Positions 25,373 through 31,967 of a stretch of DNA of 64,000 nucleotides are shown here, in pieces. Below the pieces are notes generated by a model. That model did no database searches. It saw only the letters and a list, made by a program, of their open reading frames with translations, and was not told the DNA's origin. How positions within the stretch are numbered: the stretch's first letter is position 1; every line of letters starts with the position of its first letter. Position numbers and translations under genes: made by a program. The stretch is from Methylicorpusculum oleiharenae (GTDB lineage: Bacteria > Pseudomonadota > Gammaproteobacteria > Methylococcales > Methylomonadaceae), in the NCBI RefSeq assembly GCF_009828925.2, contig NZ_WUTY02000001.1, positions 4,742,492 to 4,806,491 of the forward strand, in the 5' to 3' direction.

Positions 25373-25855
25373 TTAAGCCGGGGCGGCCTGGGCGCTGTGA
25401 TCCGGCGCGGTATGATCGGTGGTCTGGGGTGCGGCCGGGCCCTCGTTGCCGGCTTCGGCTTTGGACGGGGCAGTATACACGGTGACACCGTCGACCTTGA
25501 TCCAGTGGATAAACAGCAGCCGGGCTTTCAGGCTGACGCCGGTTTCGCCCTGTTTGGCTCCGGATTCGTAGGTAAAGGTATCGGTGTACAGATCGCCGAG
25601 TTTAAAACCGATCAGGATCTTTTTATCGTCTTGACCGGCTTTTTGCATGCGTTTGATCAGCTTTTCGGCTTCCGATCCGCTGACCCGGCAATCGAAGCGG
25701 GTGTATTGCACCGCAGCTTCCGCACCGTGTAAGGCGGCGATATCACACGCCCAAAAGTTATCACCGCGCTTGACGCTCACTTCGCGAATGCGGTTGACAT
25801 AACCGATGCCGTGAATATGAAGATCAAAGTAGTGGGTTTGAGTGGCTGTCGACAT
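25373..25855 (-). CDS. DUF3577 (STY4534 family) ICE replication-associated protein
   Basis: The 160-residue protein starts seven bases after GGAG. The core YFDLHIHGIGYVNRIREVSVKRGDNFWACDIAALHG and RFDCRVSGSEAEKLIKRM matches DUF3577/STY4534, which is found in SPI-7-type elements near topoisomerase and single-strand binding genes. The C-terminal 25 residues are Ala/Pro-rich and probably disordered. The precise role is unknown; a part in element replication is inferred from its neighbours. Confidence 0.82.
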   Translation of the reverse strand: MSTATQTHYFDLHIHGIGYVNRIREVSVKRGDNFWACDIAALHGAEAAVQYTRFDCRVSGSEAEKLIKRMQKAGQDDKKILIGFKLGDLYTDTFTYESGAKQGETGVSLKARLLFIHWIKVDGVTVYTAPSKAEAGNEGPAAPQTTDHTAPDHSAQAAPA

Positions 25856-25879
25856 AAGGCTTCTCCAGGTTGGAAAGAA

Positions 25880-26035
25880 AAAAACCGGAATAACGCCCTG
25901 TCGCCCAAGGGGAAACAGGGTTTCCCGATGGGTCTAACATCTGCGCGATTCCCGCAGGAACCGGCTACCGGTGGACAGATGCGCGGTAGCGAAAGGTCTC
26001 ACTGAAAACGCAGTGAGCACGGTGTAAACCTGAGT
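25880..26035 (-). repeat. structured leader repeat, second copy
   Basis: This leader upstream of DUF3577 shares with 24545-24670 the sequence of a TCTGC..GCAGA-type stem, an ATTCCC-loop-GGAA hairpin and GGTCTCACTGAAA-CGCAGTGAGCACG (7-bp stem). It also contains CCCTGT/ACAGGG. The conservation of stems rather than loops suggests an RNA element. Confidence 0.6.
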
Positions 26036-26098
26036 TCATCGCTTAAGGTCATCCCGCTGGGGCCACGCCAGTCTGCTGTTATCTCCTTCCGGTCAGAC

Positions 26099-26940
26099 TC
26101 AATGATATTCGGTGTAAGCACAGGCCGGAAACCGGCTGCAGCCGATAAAGGTTTGCCCGCGGCGTTGGCCTTTGCGTACGATGCGCTCGACCCGTTGCCC
26201 CTGACCGCATTCCGGACAGGCCTCGCCGGTGGCTTGTGCAGGCTGGCGAAGCGTTCCGGGTTTGCCGTGCTCATCGTGGACAATCACCTGACAGTCCGGA
26301 TAATTGCGGCAGCCCCAAAAATAACCGTATTGGTTCTTGCGCCGGACCAGCGGATACTGACAGCGGGGACAGTTAACCTGCATCTGGCCGCTCAGCCCGT
26401 CAAACTCGGCAGGCTGTTGCTGTTGCTGTTGCTGTTTCACCTGAGCCGTTAACTGCGACACGCTGCCGCCCTGGATTTTAACAAACTGATCGGCCTCGCC
26501 GCGGCCTTGGGCATTCGCGTCCAGGATCTGTATCCTGACGCCCGTTGTCGCAGGGTCTGGGCCGGACTCCCACAGCGCATCGAGCCTGCCACGCCCATTT
26601 GCGTAACCAAGCCATAGCCGCACAAGTAGACCGCCTGCCGGAACCTCGCTACCGAGAACAGTAAGAACGGTGAAACAAGGACCCTGATCGGGGCGATGTT
26701 CGAAACAGCTGCAGTCTGAGTCCGGTTCTGGTCTGCCGCAATCGGGGCCTCGGCTTGACTGAAACAGCGGCCCTCAGCGTCCGGTACCGCCAAGCCCAGC
26801 CAATGGCCAAAACAGCCGATCACGAAGACCTGAACGCCGCTAAACGAACTGTCTTGGCGGAGCCAGGCGCCCAAAACACGTACGATAGCGTTTGCCTGGC
26901 TGGGTTTTTCGCATAAACAACGTGCTGTCATGAAAGACCT
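26099..26940 (-). pseudogene. topB: topoisomerase III-like gene, truncated and frameshifted, with zinc ribbons
   Basis: One minus frame, from about 26940, has the start of topoisomerase III: ARCLCEKPSQANAIVRVLGA, then VFVIGCFGHWLGLAVPDA (Toprim region). The similarity then stops. From about 26770 a frame shifted by two bases reads smoothly to 26099. It carries a LLVRLWLGYANGRGRLDALWE segment, a Gln run, and two topoisomerase-type C4 zinc ribbons (CPRCQYPLV..GCRNYPDC and CPECGQG..GCSRFPAC). The ~500-residue catalytic core with the active tyrosine is absent. The C-terminal part from 26623 could still be made as a small zinc-ribbon DNA-binding protein. Confidence 0.55.
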
Positions 26941-27091
26941 GCTCACATAATGGGCCGGGGTCGCCTAACTGAAACAGCCGGCAAGAATGGCACAGCTCCC
27001 CTGTTGCCGATACAGTACTGATTTTGGCGGCAATATGAAGTGAAAACCCTAATCCCGTTGTGCTCGGTTTTTGAGTGACACGATGCCTGGC

Positions 27092-27508
27092 TTAACCCAG
27101 GTCTTTGAGGTATTTTTTCAAGCGCCTGATTTCATTCAAGCGCAGTGAATGGGCCAGATTCAACGCCAGAGCCCAGTGATCGAACTGCCGGTAGCACTGC
27201 TGAAGTTCCGGAGCCTGACGCAGCAACACGGCCTGACCTGCCGGGCTGTTGAGTAAGCAATAAGCTTGCTGGCCGCGAACGCCTCGCCGACGCCAACGGA
27301 TATACACCGTCAACGAACGTACCTGTTGAACGTTCAGATACAGCTCCCGAGGTTCGGCCAGCACCTGCCGGAACGCCCCGGCACAGTCGTTCATCAACCT
27401 GACCACCTGGGTCATTTCTGATTCAAGTACCGCAATTCTGCGCCAGACCCCCTGCCGGGAGCTGAACGGTAACACGACATGAAGACGTTTTTCGAAATCA
27501 CTGGCCAT
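27092..27508 (-). CDS. DUF3158-like ICE protein
   Basis: Starting at the ATG at 27508 it gives 138 residues. The pattern LNVQQVRSLTVYIRWRRRG followed by a helical ALNLAHSLRLNEIRRLKKYL tail resembles DUF3158. That gene lies directly after the PFL_4669-type gene in PFGI-1-like elements, exactly as here. Similarity is modest and the context carries much of the call. A block of 39-bp repeats occupies most of the 311 bases between this gene and the upstream one. Confidence 0.5.
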   Translation of the reverse strand: MASDFEKRLHVVLPFSSRQGVWRRIAVLESEMTQVVRLMNDCAGAFRQVLAEPRELYLNVQQVRSLTVYIRWRRRGVRGQQAYCLLNSPAGQAVLLRQAPELQQCYRQFDHWALALNLAHSLRLNEIRRLKKYLKDLG

Positions 27509-27665
27509 AGCGAAAGTCAACGAAAAGGAATAAAAAGGGCTAGCTCATCAAAAGGCTTCCCCTTACCCTTAAAGGGTTAAAACCTTTTGTAAGTGCTGTT
27601 AGCTACCCCGCACCGGATTCAGCCGGGCTGGATCAATGGTCAAAATGGCTAAACGCGACCAGGGG

Positions 27666-27799
27666 GTGTGCAGCCTGCACAGTTGATTGCTCCTGCTCAG
27701 AGCGGTGTGCAGCCCGCACAGCTGATTGCTCTTGCCCTGAGAAGTGTGCAGCCTGCACAGCTGATTGCTCTTGTCCGAAGGGGTGTGCAGCCCGCACAG
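27666..27799 (-). repeat. 39-bp palindromic repeat array, block 1 (3 units)
   Basis: Three 39-bp units plus a terminal half unit, each opening with GTGTGCAGCCTGCACAG or a one-base variant. The core TGTGCAG-C-CTGCACA is a palindrome. The array follows the 3' end of the PFL_4669-type gene. Its outer flank (CAGGGGCAAACCCGC) resembles the flank of block 2 (CAGGAGCAAATCCCTC). Minus-strand reading gives the 13-residue repeat VQAAH-SGQEQSA, with more deviations than in the other blocks. Confidence 0.9.
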
Positions 27800-27819
27800 G
27801 GGCAAACCCGCGCAGATCT

Positions 27820-28650
27820 TCAGTCTGAAGACAGCTCATTGCTGATGGCCGTTGCGACAGGTTCTCCACGTTGCGTTTCATCCGGATTTTCCCTGCCGCT
27901 AAGGCCGCTGGTGTTGCTGACTACCACGGCAGAAGGCTTGGGCTTGGCTTTAATGACCGGCGCGATCTTGGCCCGCTGGGTTTTGGCGACAATGGCCCCC
28001 GGACATTCGCCCAACAGCCCTTGTGCTCGCAGCGCATTAGGATTTTGAGCCAGCACATCGTCGCGGATGACACCGGTGAATTTCCATTGACTGGCCAAAT
28101 TGAAGGTGCGACGGATAGCTTTACCGGTCACCTGCAACAGCTGTTCGGCCACTGCGCGATCAATCAGGGCGATGTGCCGGGCAGTAAAGACACTGCGCGC
28201 CAAAGCATCATAATCGGCAATCAAATAGGCACCCATGTAACCAAACGGGTTCTGAAAATAGATCGGCACCTGCAAGGGCTGCAGTGATTGGGCCACCTGA
28301 ATGTCAAAGCCTTCGATTTCGTCCAGGCGGGTCGTCAACCAAGTGGTCTTGGCCTGGATCAGCGCTTGACTGTCAGCCAGCGACTGCTCGATTTTGACTA
28401 AAAACCAGTCGGCAAAAGGATCATCGGCTTCGGCGGATAACCAAATCAACTTCATGCGCCGACCAAAATCCAGCAAACCGATAATCGCTTCGACATGCTC
28501 GCTGCTTTTGCGGCCAACCACTAGCTTTTGGGCTTGCCGGGTTTGTATCGTCATCCGCGTCTCACTGCGCAGATCGCCCGGCTGTTCGATGAAGGTCCGC
28601 TCCGGTTGAATCCTTGCGGGTTGAGGCTCAGGGTCAAAGAAAGCATTCAT
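27820..28650 (-). CDS. ICE protein of the PFL_4669/TIGR03761 family
   Basis: The 276-residue protein shows the family's conserved run: TRQAQKLVVGRKSSEHVEAI, LLDFGRRMKLIWLSAEADDP.ADWFLVKIE, NPFGYMGAYLIADYDALARSVFTARHIALIDR and VTGKAIRRTFNLASQWKFTGV. It is a standard member of the replication module of PFGI-1-type ICEs; its biochemical role is unknown. The ATG overlaps the stop of the upstream repeat-rich frame as ATGA, implying coupled translation. The C-terminus is immediately followed by repeat block 1. Confidence 0.87.
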   Translation of the reverse strand: MNAFFDPEPQPARIQPERTFIEQPGDLRSETRMTIQTRQAQKLVVGRKSSEHVEAIIGLLDFGRRMKLIWLSAEADDPFADWFLVKIEQSLADSQALIQAKTTWLTTRLDEIEGFDIQVAQSLQPLQVPIYFQNPFGYMGAYLIADYDALARSVFTARHIALIDRAVAEQLLQVTGKAIRRTFNLASQWKFTGVIRDDVLAQNPNALRAQGLLGECPGAIVAKTQRAKIAPVIKAKPKPSAVVVSNTSGLSGRENPDETQRGEPVATAISNELSSD

Positions 28651-29564
28651 GCGTTAATCCTCTTGAGTTGAATTTCAGGGTGTGCAGCCCGCACAGTTTG
28701 TAATTCTTGGCCGGAGCGGTGTGCTGCCCGCACAGCTGATGGCTCTTGACCTGAGAAGTGTGCAGCCTGCACAGTTGATGGCTCTTGTCCGGAGCGGTGT
28801 GCAGCCTGCACAGTTGATTGCTCCTGCCCCGAGGGGTGTGCAGCCTGCACAGCAGATTGCTCTTGACCTGAGAAGTGTGCAGCCTGCACAGCTGATTGCT
28901 CCTGCCCCGAGAGGTGTGCAGCCTGCACAGCAGATTGCTCTTGACCCGAGCAGTGTGCAGCCTGCACAGCTGATTGCTCCTGCCCCGAGAGGTGTGCAGC
29001 CTGCACAGCAGATTGCTCTTGACCCGAGCAGTGTGCAGCCTGCACAGCTGATGGCTCCTGCCCCGAGAGGTGTGCAGCCTGCACAGCAGATTGCTCTTGA
29101 CCCGAGAAGTGTGCAGCCTGCACAGCAGATTGCTCTTGTCCGGAGCGGTGTGCAGCCCGCACAGTTGGTAATTCTTGGCCGGAGCGGTGTGCAGCCTGCA
29201 CAGCTGATGGCTCCTGCCCCGAGGGGTGTGCGGCCTGCACAGCTGATGGCTCCTGCCCTGAGAAGTGTGCAGCCTGCACAGCAGATTGCTCTTGACCCGA
29301 GAAGTGTGCAGCCTGCACAGCAGATTGCTCTTGTCCGGAGCGTTGTGCAGCCTGCACAGCTGATGGCTCTTGTCCGGAGCGGTGTGCAGCCCGCACAGTT
29401 GGTAATTCTTGGCCGGAGCGGTGTGCAGCCAGCACAGTTGATTGCCATTGCCCCGAGCAGTGTGCAGCTCGCACAGGAGCAAATCCCTCAATTGTCCAGC
29501 GTTGAATTTGGGCACCATGCTGGTCGATGGCAGTCAGAACCCGATACAGTGGTATTTTCGTCAT
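28647..29564 (-). CDS. repeat protein with ~20 tandem 13-residue repeats
   Basis: The ATG at 29564 lies six bases after AGGAG and opens MTKIPLYRVLTAIDQHGAQ..., then about 20 copies of VQAAH-x-SGQE-Q/P-S-A/T, ending PEIQLKRINA. The stop overlaps the next gene as ATGA. Evidence that this frame is the translated one comes from codon variation between units: Ser appears as TCG, TCC or TCA, Gly as all four codons and Gln as CAA or CAG, while SGQ itself is nearly invariant. The other open frames do not show this. I know no family with this repeat. The first ~27 residues may be the remains of an ordinary gene taken over by the repeats. Confidence 0.6.
   Translation of the reverse strand: MTKIPLYRVLTAIDQHGAQIQRWTIEGFAPVRAAHCSGQWQSTVLAAHRSGQELPTVRAAHRSGQEPSAVQAAQRSGQEQSAVQAAHFSGQEQSAVQAAHFSGQEPSAVQAAHPSGQEPSAVQAAHRSGQELPTVRAAHRSGQEQSAVQAAHFSGQEQSAVQAAHLSGQEPSAVQAAHCSGQEQSAVQAAHLSGQEQSAVQAAHCSGQEQSAVQAAHLSGQEQSAVQAAHFSGQEQSAVQAAHPSGQEQSTVQAAHRSGQEPSTVQAAHFSGQEPSAVRAAHRSGQELQTVRAAHPEIQLKRINA
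28680..29476 (-). repeat. 39-bp palindromic repeat array, block 2 (20 units)
   Basis: Twenty 39-bp units plus a final palindrome, in perfect register. Each unit is a 17-base near-constant part (GTGTGCAGCCTGCACAG) and a 22-base part with a few recurring variants (for example CTGATGGCTCCTGCCCCGAG or CAGATTGCTCTTGACCCGAG). Recurrent unit types in alternating order show expansion by unequal exchange. Because 39 is divisible by three and units lack stops in several frames, long spurious frames appear on both strands. Confidence 0.97.
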
Positions 29565-29585
29565 TGTTCTCTCCTGCGTTTCAGG

Positions 29586-29992
29586 CTGTGCAGCCTACAC
29601 AGCTGATTGCTCTTGGCCCGAGCAGTGTGCAGCCAGCACAGTTGATTGTTCTTGCCCTGAGCAGTGTGCAGCCTGCACAGTTGATGGCTCCTGCCCTGAG
29701 CAGTGTGCAGCCTGCACAGCTGATGGCTCTTGCCCCGAGCGGTGTGCAGCCCGCACAGTTGATGGCTCTTGACCCGAGCGGTGTGCAGCCTGCACAGCTG
29801 ATGGCTCTTGGCCCGAGCGGTGTGCAGCCTGCACAGCTGATGGCTCTTGGCCCGAGCGGTGTGCAGCCTGCACAGCAGATTGCTCTTGCCCCGAGAAGTG
29901 TGCAGCCCGCACAGTTGATTGCTCTTGGCCGGAGCGGTGTGCAGCCTGCACAGTTGATTACTCCTGCTTAGAGGGGTGTGCAGCCCGCACAG
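29586..29992 (-). repeat. 39-bp palindromic repeat array, block 3 (10 units)
   Basis: Ten 39-bp units plus a final palindrome lie between the stop of the replication gene (30000) and the ribosome-binding site of the repeat protein. Read in the same frame as the replication gene, it encodes the VQAAH-SGQEQSA repeat but is interrupted by TAA in unit 10 and TAG in unit 1. The left flank (TTTCAGGCTGTGCAGCC) matches that of block 2 (TTTCAGGGTGTGCAGCC). Confidence 0.95.
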
Positions 29993-29999
29993 GGGACGA

Positions 30000-31358
30000 T
30001 TAGTTGTCTGAATGCGCATTGTTCAGTGCCTCCCGCAGTTGTTGGGTGGGTTTCGTTGATTTCTGTGGCTTGTCGTGGCGCTTATTCGGGTTTTCAGCCG
30101 GAGCGTTGCGCCCACTCAGGGCGGCCAGTTCTTGCTGATGGTTGCGCACCTGCTGTTCTGTGCGTTGCTGGCGTTCACGGTTGTCCCGGTAGCGAATACT
30201 CAAACTCGTCAACACCGGGTGGCCTTTGGCGTGTTCTTGACATAACCAGCTGAGATACGCCAACGGATTTCGAATCGGTCGATGGCTCGTGCGTTTAGCG
30301 TCTATTTGCGCGGCGGTTTCATCGAGAAAGGCTTGGTGTAGCTCGGGGTCGATCGGGTTCAGGTAGCGCTGGGCGAGTGCTTGCTCGCTGGCATTGAAGC
30401 TGGGCGGATAGCTGAGCGGTGCGCGGGCCGCATCGGTTAAATTTTTTTCCCTGTTAGCTGAAACAGGCGTAGTAGTAGTTATTTTAAATTTATTTAAAAA
30501 ACTACTACTACAACTACTACTTGTAGTAGTTGTTATATAGGTGCTGCGGTTCAATTTTTGAACTTCATCGCTAAGTGATTGTTTTTCTTTTGGTTTTTCT
30601 TTTGGTTCTTGTTTTGGATTAGCCAGGTTCAATTTTTGAACCTGGTCGGTTTCAGCCAGGTTCATTTTTTGAACCTGGTTGATTTTAGCCAAGTTCACTT
30701 TTTGAACTCGGTCATCAGCCAGGTTAACTATTTGAACCCGGTGGGGTCCGTTAAAAAAATGAACCTGGCGTTGGCCGTTCACTTGCTGAAAGAAGTCACT
30801 CACCGCCGCACAGGGGGGTGGTTCTTCCCGGCGGTCGATCGCTTGCCAGATCTGCCGGGCCAGGGTTCGGATTTGGGCTTGGTGATGCCGGCGTTGGTGG
30901 TTGACGAATTCGAGGTACTCGGGGTCCAGGTAGAGGGCATCGGCCAGGGCGAGGCGGTGATCATGAACGGCATAGACATGGCCTTTGAATTGGCCGGTTG
31001 GCGTGCGGAGCGCGGAACACAGGGACAGCCAGCGGGTTAAGCGCAGCACATACAACACTTTTGAAACGGTGGGCTTGGCGATCCCTAAGTGGCTGTGTAA
31101 TAACCGGTGCAAAGACAGCAGCACGGCGGAACCGGTCAGGGTCTGGGTGCGCATCAGTCCCCAACAGCGGACATCGATGGCTTCCAGATCCGGATCGCTC
31201 CAAATGGCTCGAGGAATGGCATCTTGCCAGTGGCCGATATACAGCAGGGCTTCGCGCTGGGCAACTGGACCGGTAGTCTCGGGCCCCAGGGCCTGGGCAA
31301 TCCGCTCGCCGAGCTGCACGATCGCGGCGGAGATGGGCGTTGCGGTTGGCGGGGTCAT
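30000..31358 (-). CDS. STY4528-type ICE replication protein
   Basis: The ATG at 31358 (MTPPTATPISAAIVQLGERI) gives 452 residues. The N-terminal two-thirds carry the family's features (EALLYIGHWQDAIPRAIWSDPDLEAIDVRCWGLMRTQ, a winged-helix-like LLHSHLGIAKPTVSKVLYVLRLTRWLSLCSALR, GHVYAVHDHRLALADAL). Residues ~205-275 hold imperfect repeats of VQK-NLA with a spacing of about 11 residues; at DNA level these are palindromes (see the origin candidate). The C-terminal part is helical and charged. It is proposed as the initiator of element replication in SPI-7-type islands. Repeat block 3 starts right after its stop, in the same frame. Confidence 0.8.
   Translation of the reverse strand: MTPPTATPISAAIVQLGERIAQALGPETTGPVAQREALLYIGHWQDAIPRAIWSDPDLEAIDVRCWGLMRTQTLTGSAVLLSLHRLLHSHLGIAKPTVSKVLYVLRLTRWLSLCSALRTPTGQFKGHVYAVHDHRLALADALYLDPEYLEFVNHQRRHHQAQIRTLARQIWQAIDRREEPPPCAAVSDFFQQVNGQRQVHFFNGPHRVQIVNLADDRVQKVNLAKINQVQKMNLAETDQVQKLNLANPKQEPKEKPKEKQSLSDEVQKLNRSTYITTTTSSSCSSSFLNKFKITTTTPVSANREKNLTDAARAPLSYPPSFNASEQALAQRYLNPIDPELHQAFLDETAAQIDAKRTSHRPIRNPLAYLSWLCQEHAKGHPVLTSLSIRYRDNRERQQRTEQQVRNHQQELAALSGRNAPAENPNKRHDKPQKSTKPTQQLREALNNAHSDN
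30465..30790. other. candidate replication origin inside the replication gene
   Basis: Five imperfect to perfect palindromes of the type GGTTCAAtttTTGAACC lie at 30548-30563, 30623-30645, 30656-30678, 30689-30711 and 30719-30741, with a half site near 30748-30768. Spacing is 33, 33, 30 and about 28 bases, near three helical turns. Next to them, 30468-30540 is AT-rich with GTAGTAGTT / AACTACTAC inverted repeats. Iterons beside an AT-rich stretch inside an initiator gene are typical of phage and plasmid origins. Confidence 0.55.
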
Positions 31359-31396
31359 GGCTGCCGGTCTTTGCGGGTCACGGTAAGCGCTGCCGA

Positions 31397-31954
31397 CTAG
31401 GCGTGGCCATCGAGGTTGCCGGCAAACCAGTCCTGAATCAGCGGCCAGATGGCGCTGATTTTGATGCCGGTGTGGTGATGGACATAGAGCAGGCGTTCGG
31501 CGATGCCGAGCGGTTCGGAGTCGGTGGCTTTCCAAAGCTCCCAGATGTTGACTTGCTGGGCATCGGTGGGCAGGGCCGGACGGCCGTCGGCTTTGGGAAG
31601 ATTCAGGTATTTGCGGTATTGGGCGGTGTCGGCGCTGGTGAAGCCGAACAAGGTGCGCATGACCGGTAAGGAGGCCCCTGCAGTCAACAGTTGCAGGATC
31701 AATTGCCGCTGCCGGATCCGCTGCGCACAGACCTGCATGGCGGTATCGAGGGCGTCGGCATCAAACAGGATGCGCAGATAGCGGGCTTTGGTGGTTGCGG
31801 CCATCTCATGGATTTCCTGGGTGCTGAGGGTCATGATTTTTTCGATTTGATCGGTGCGCAGACCCAGTTGGTGGGGCGTGTCAAAGTCCCCTTCGGCGGC
31901 CATGCGCGATACAAACATCAAGGTGTGCAAGGCAAATTCGGCGTGATAGTTCAT
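31397..31954 (-). CDS. DUF2857 ICE protein
   Basis: The ATG at 31954 gives 185 residues; a longer upstream frame would overlap parB and lacks a better site. The sequence (FALHTLMFVSRMAAEGDF.TPHQLGLRTDQIEKIMTLSTQEIHEMA, then RQLILQLLTAGASLPVMRTLFGFTSADTAQYRKYL) matches DUF2857, with a possible helix-turn-helix near residues 100-125. It is a constant neighbour of parB in SPI-7-type elements. Function is unknown; DNA binding is likely. Confidence 0.82.
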   Translation of the reverse strand: MNYHAEFALHTLMFVSRMAAEGDFDTPHQLGLRTDQIEKIMTLSTQEIHEMAATTKARYLRILFDADALDTAMQVCAQRIRQRQLILQLLTAGASLPVMRTLFGFTSADTAQYRKYLNLPKADGRPALPTDAQQVNIWELWKATDSEPLGIAERLLYVHHHTGIKISAIWPLIQDWFAGNLDGHA

Positions 31955-31967
31955 GGTGACCTCGCTG

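Noticed and set aside
28680-29476. CRISPR array
   Set aside because: The units are continuous 39-base tandem repeats. The variable 22-base parts are a small set of recurring variants, not unique spacers, and no cas genes are near.
28634-29518. Other minus-strand frames across the repeats (LCRLHT- and CAGCT-type)
   Set aside because: They lack the RBS-start-ATGA context of the SGQ frame, and synonymous-site variation does not support them.
28682-29971. 429-codon plus-strand open frame (VQPAQL-type repeats)
   Set aside because: It is open only because the 39-base unit lacks stops in this frame. Its codon changes between units are mostly amino-acid changing, it has no ribosome-binding site, and it spans the start of a supported minus-strand gene.
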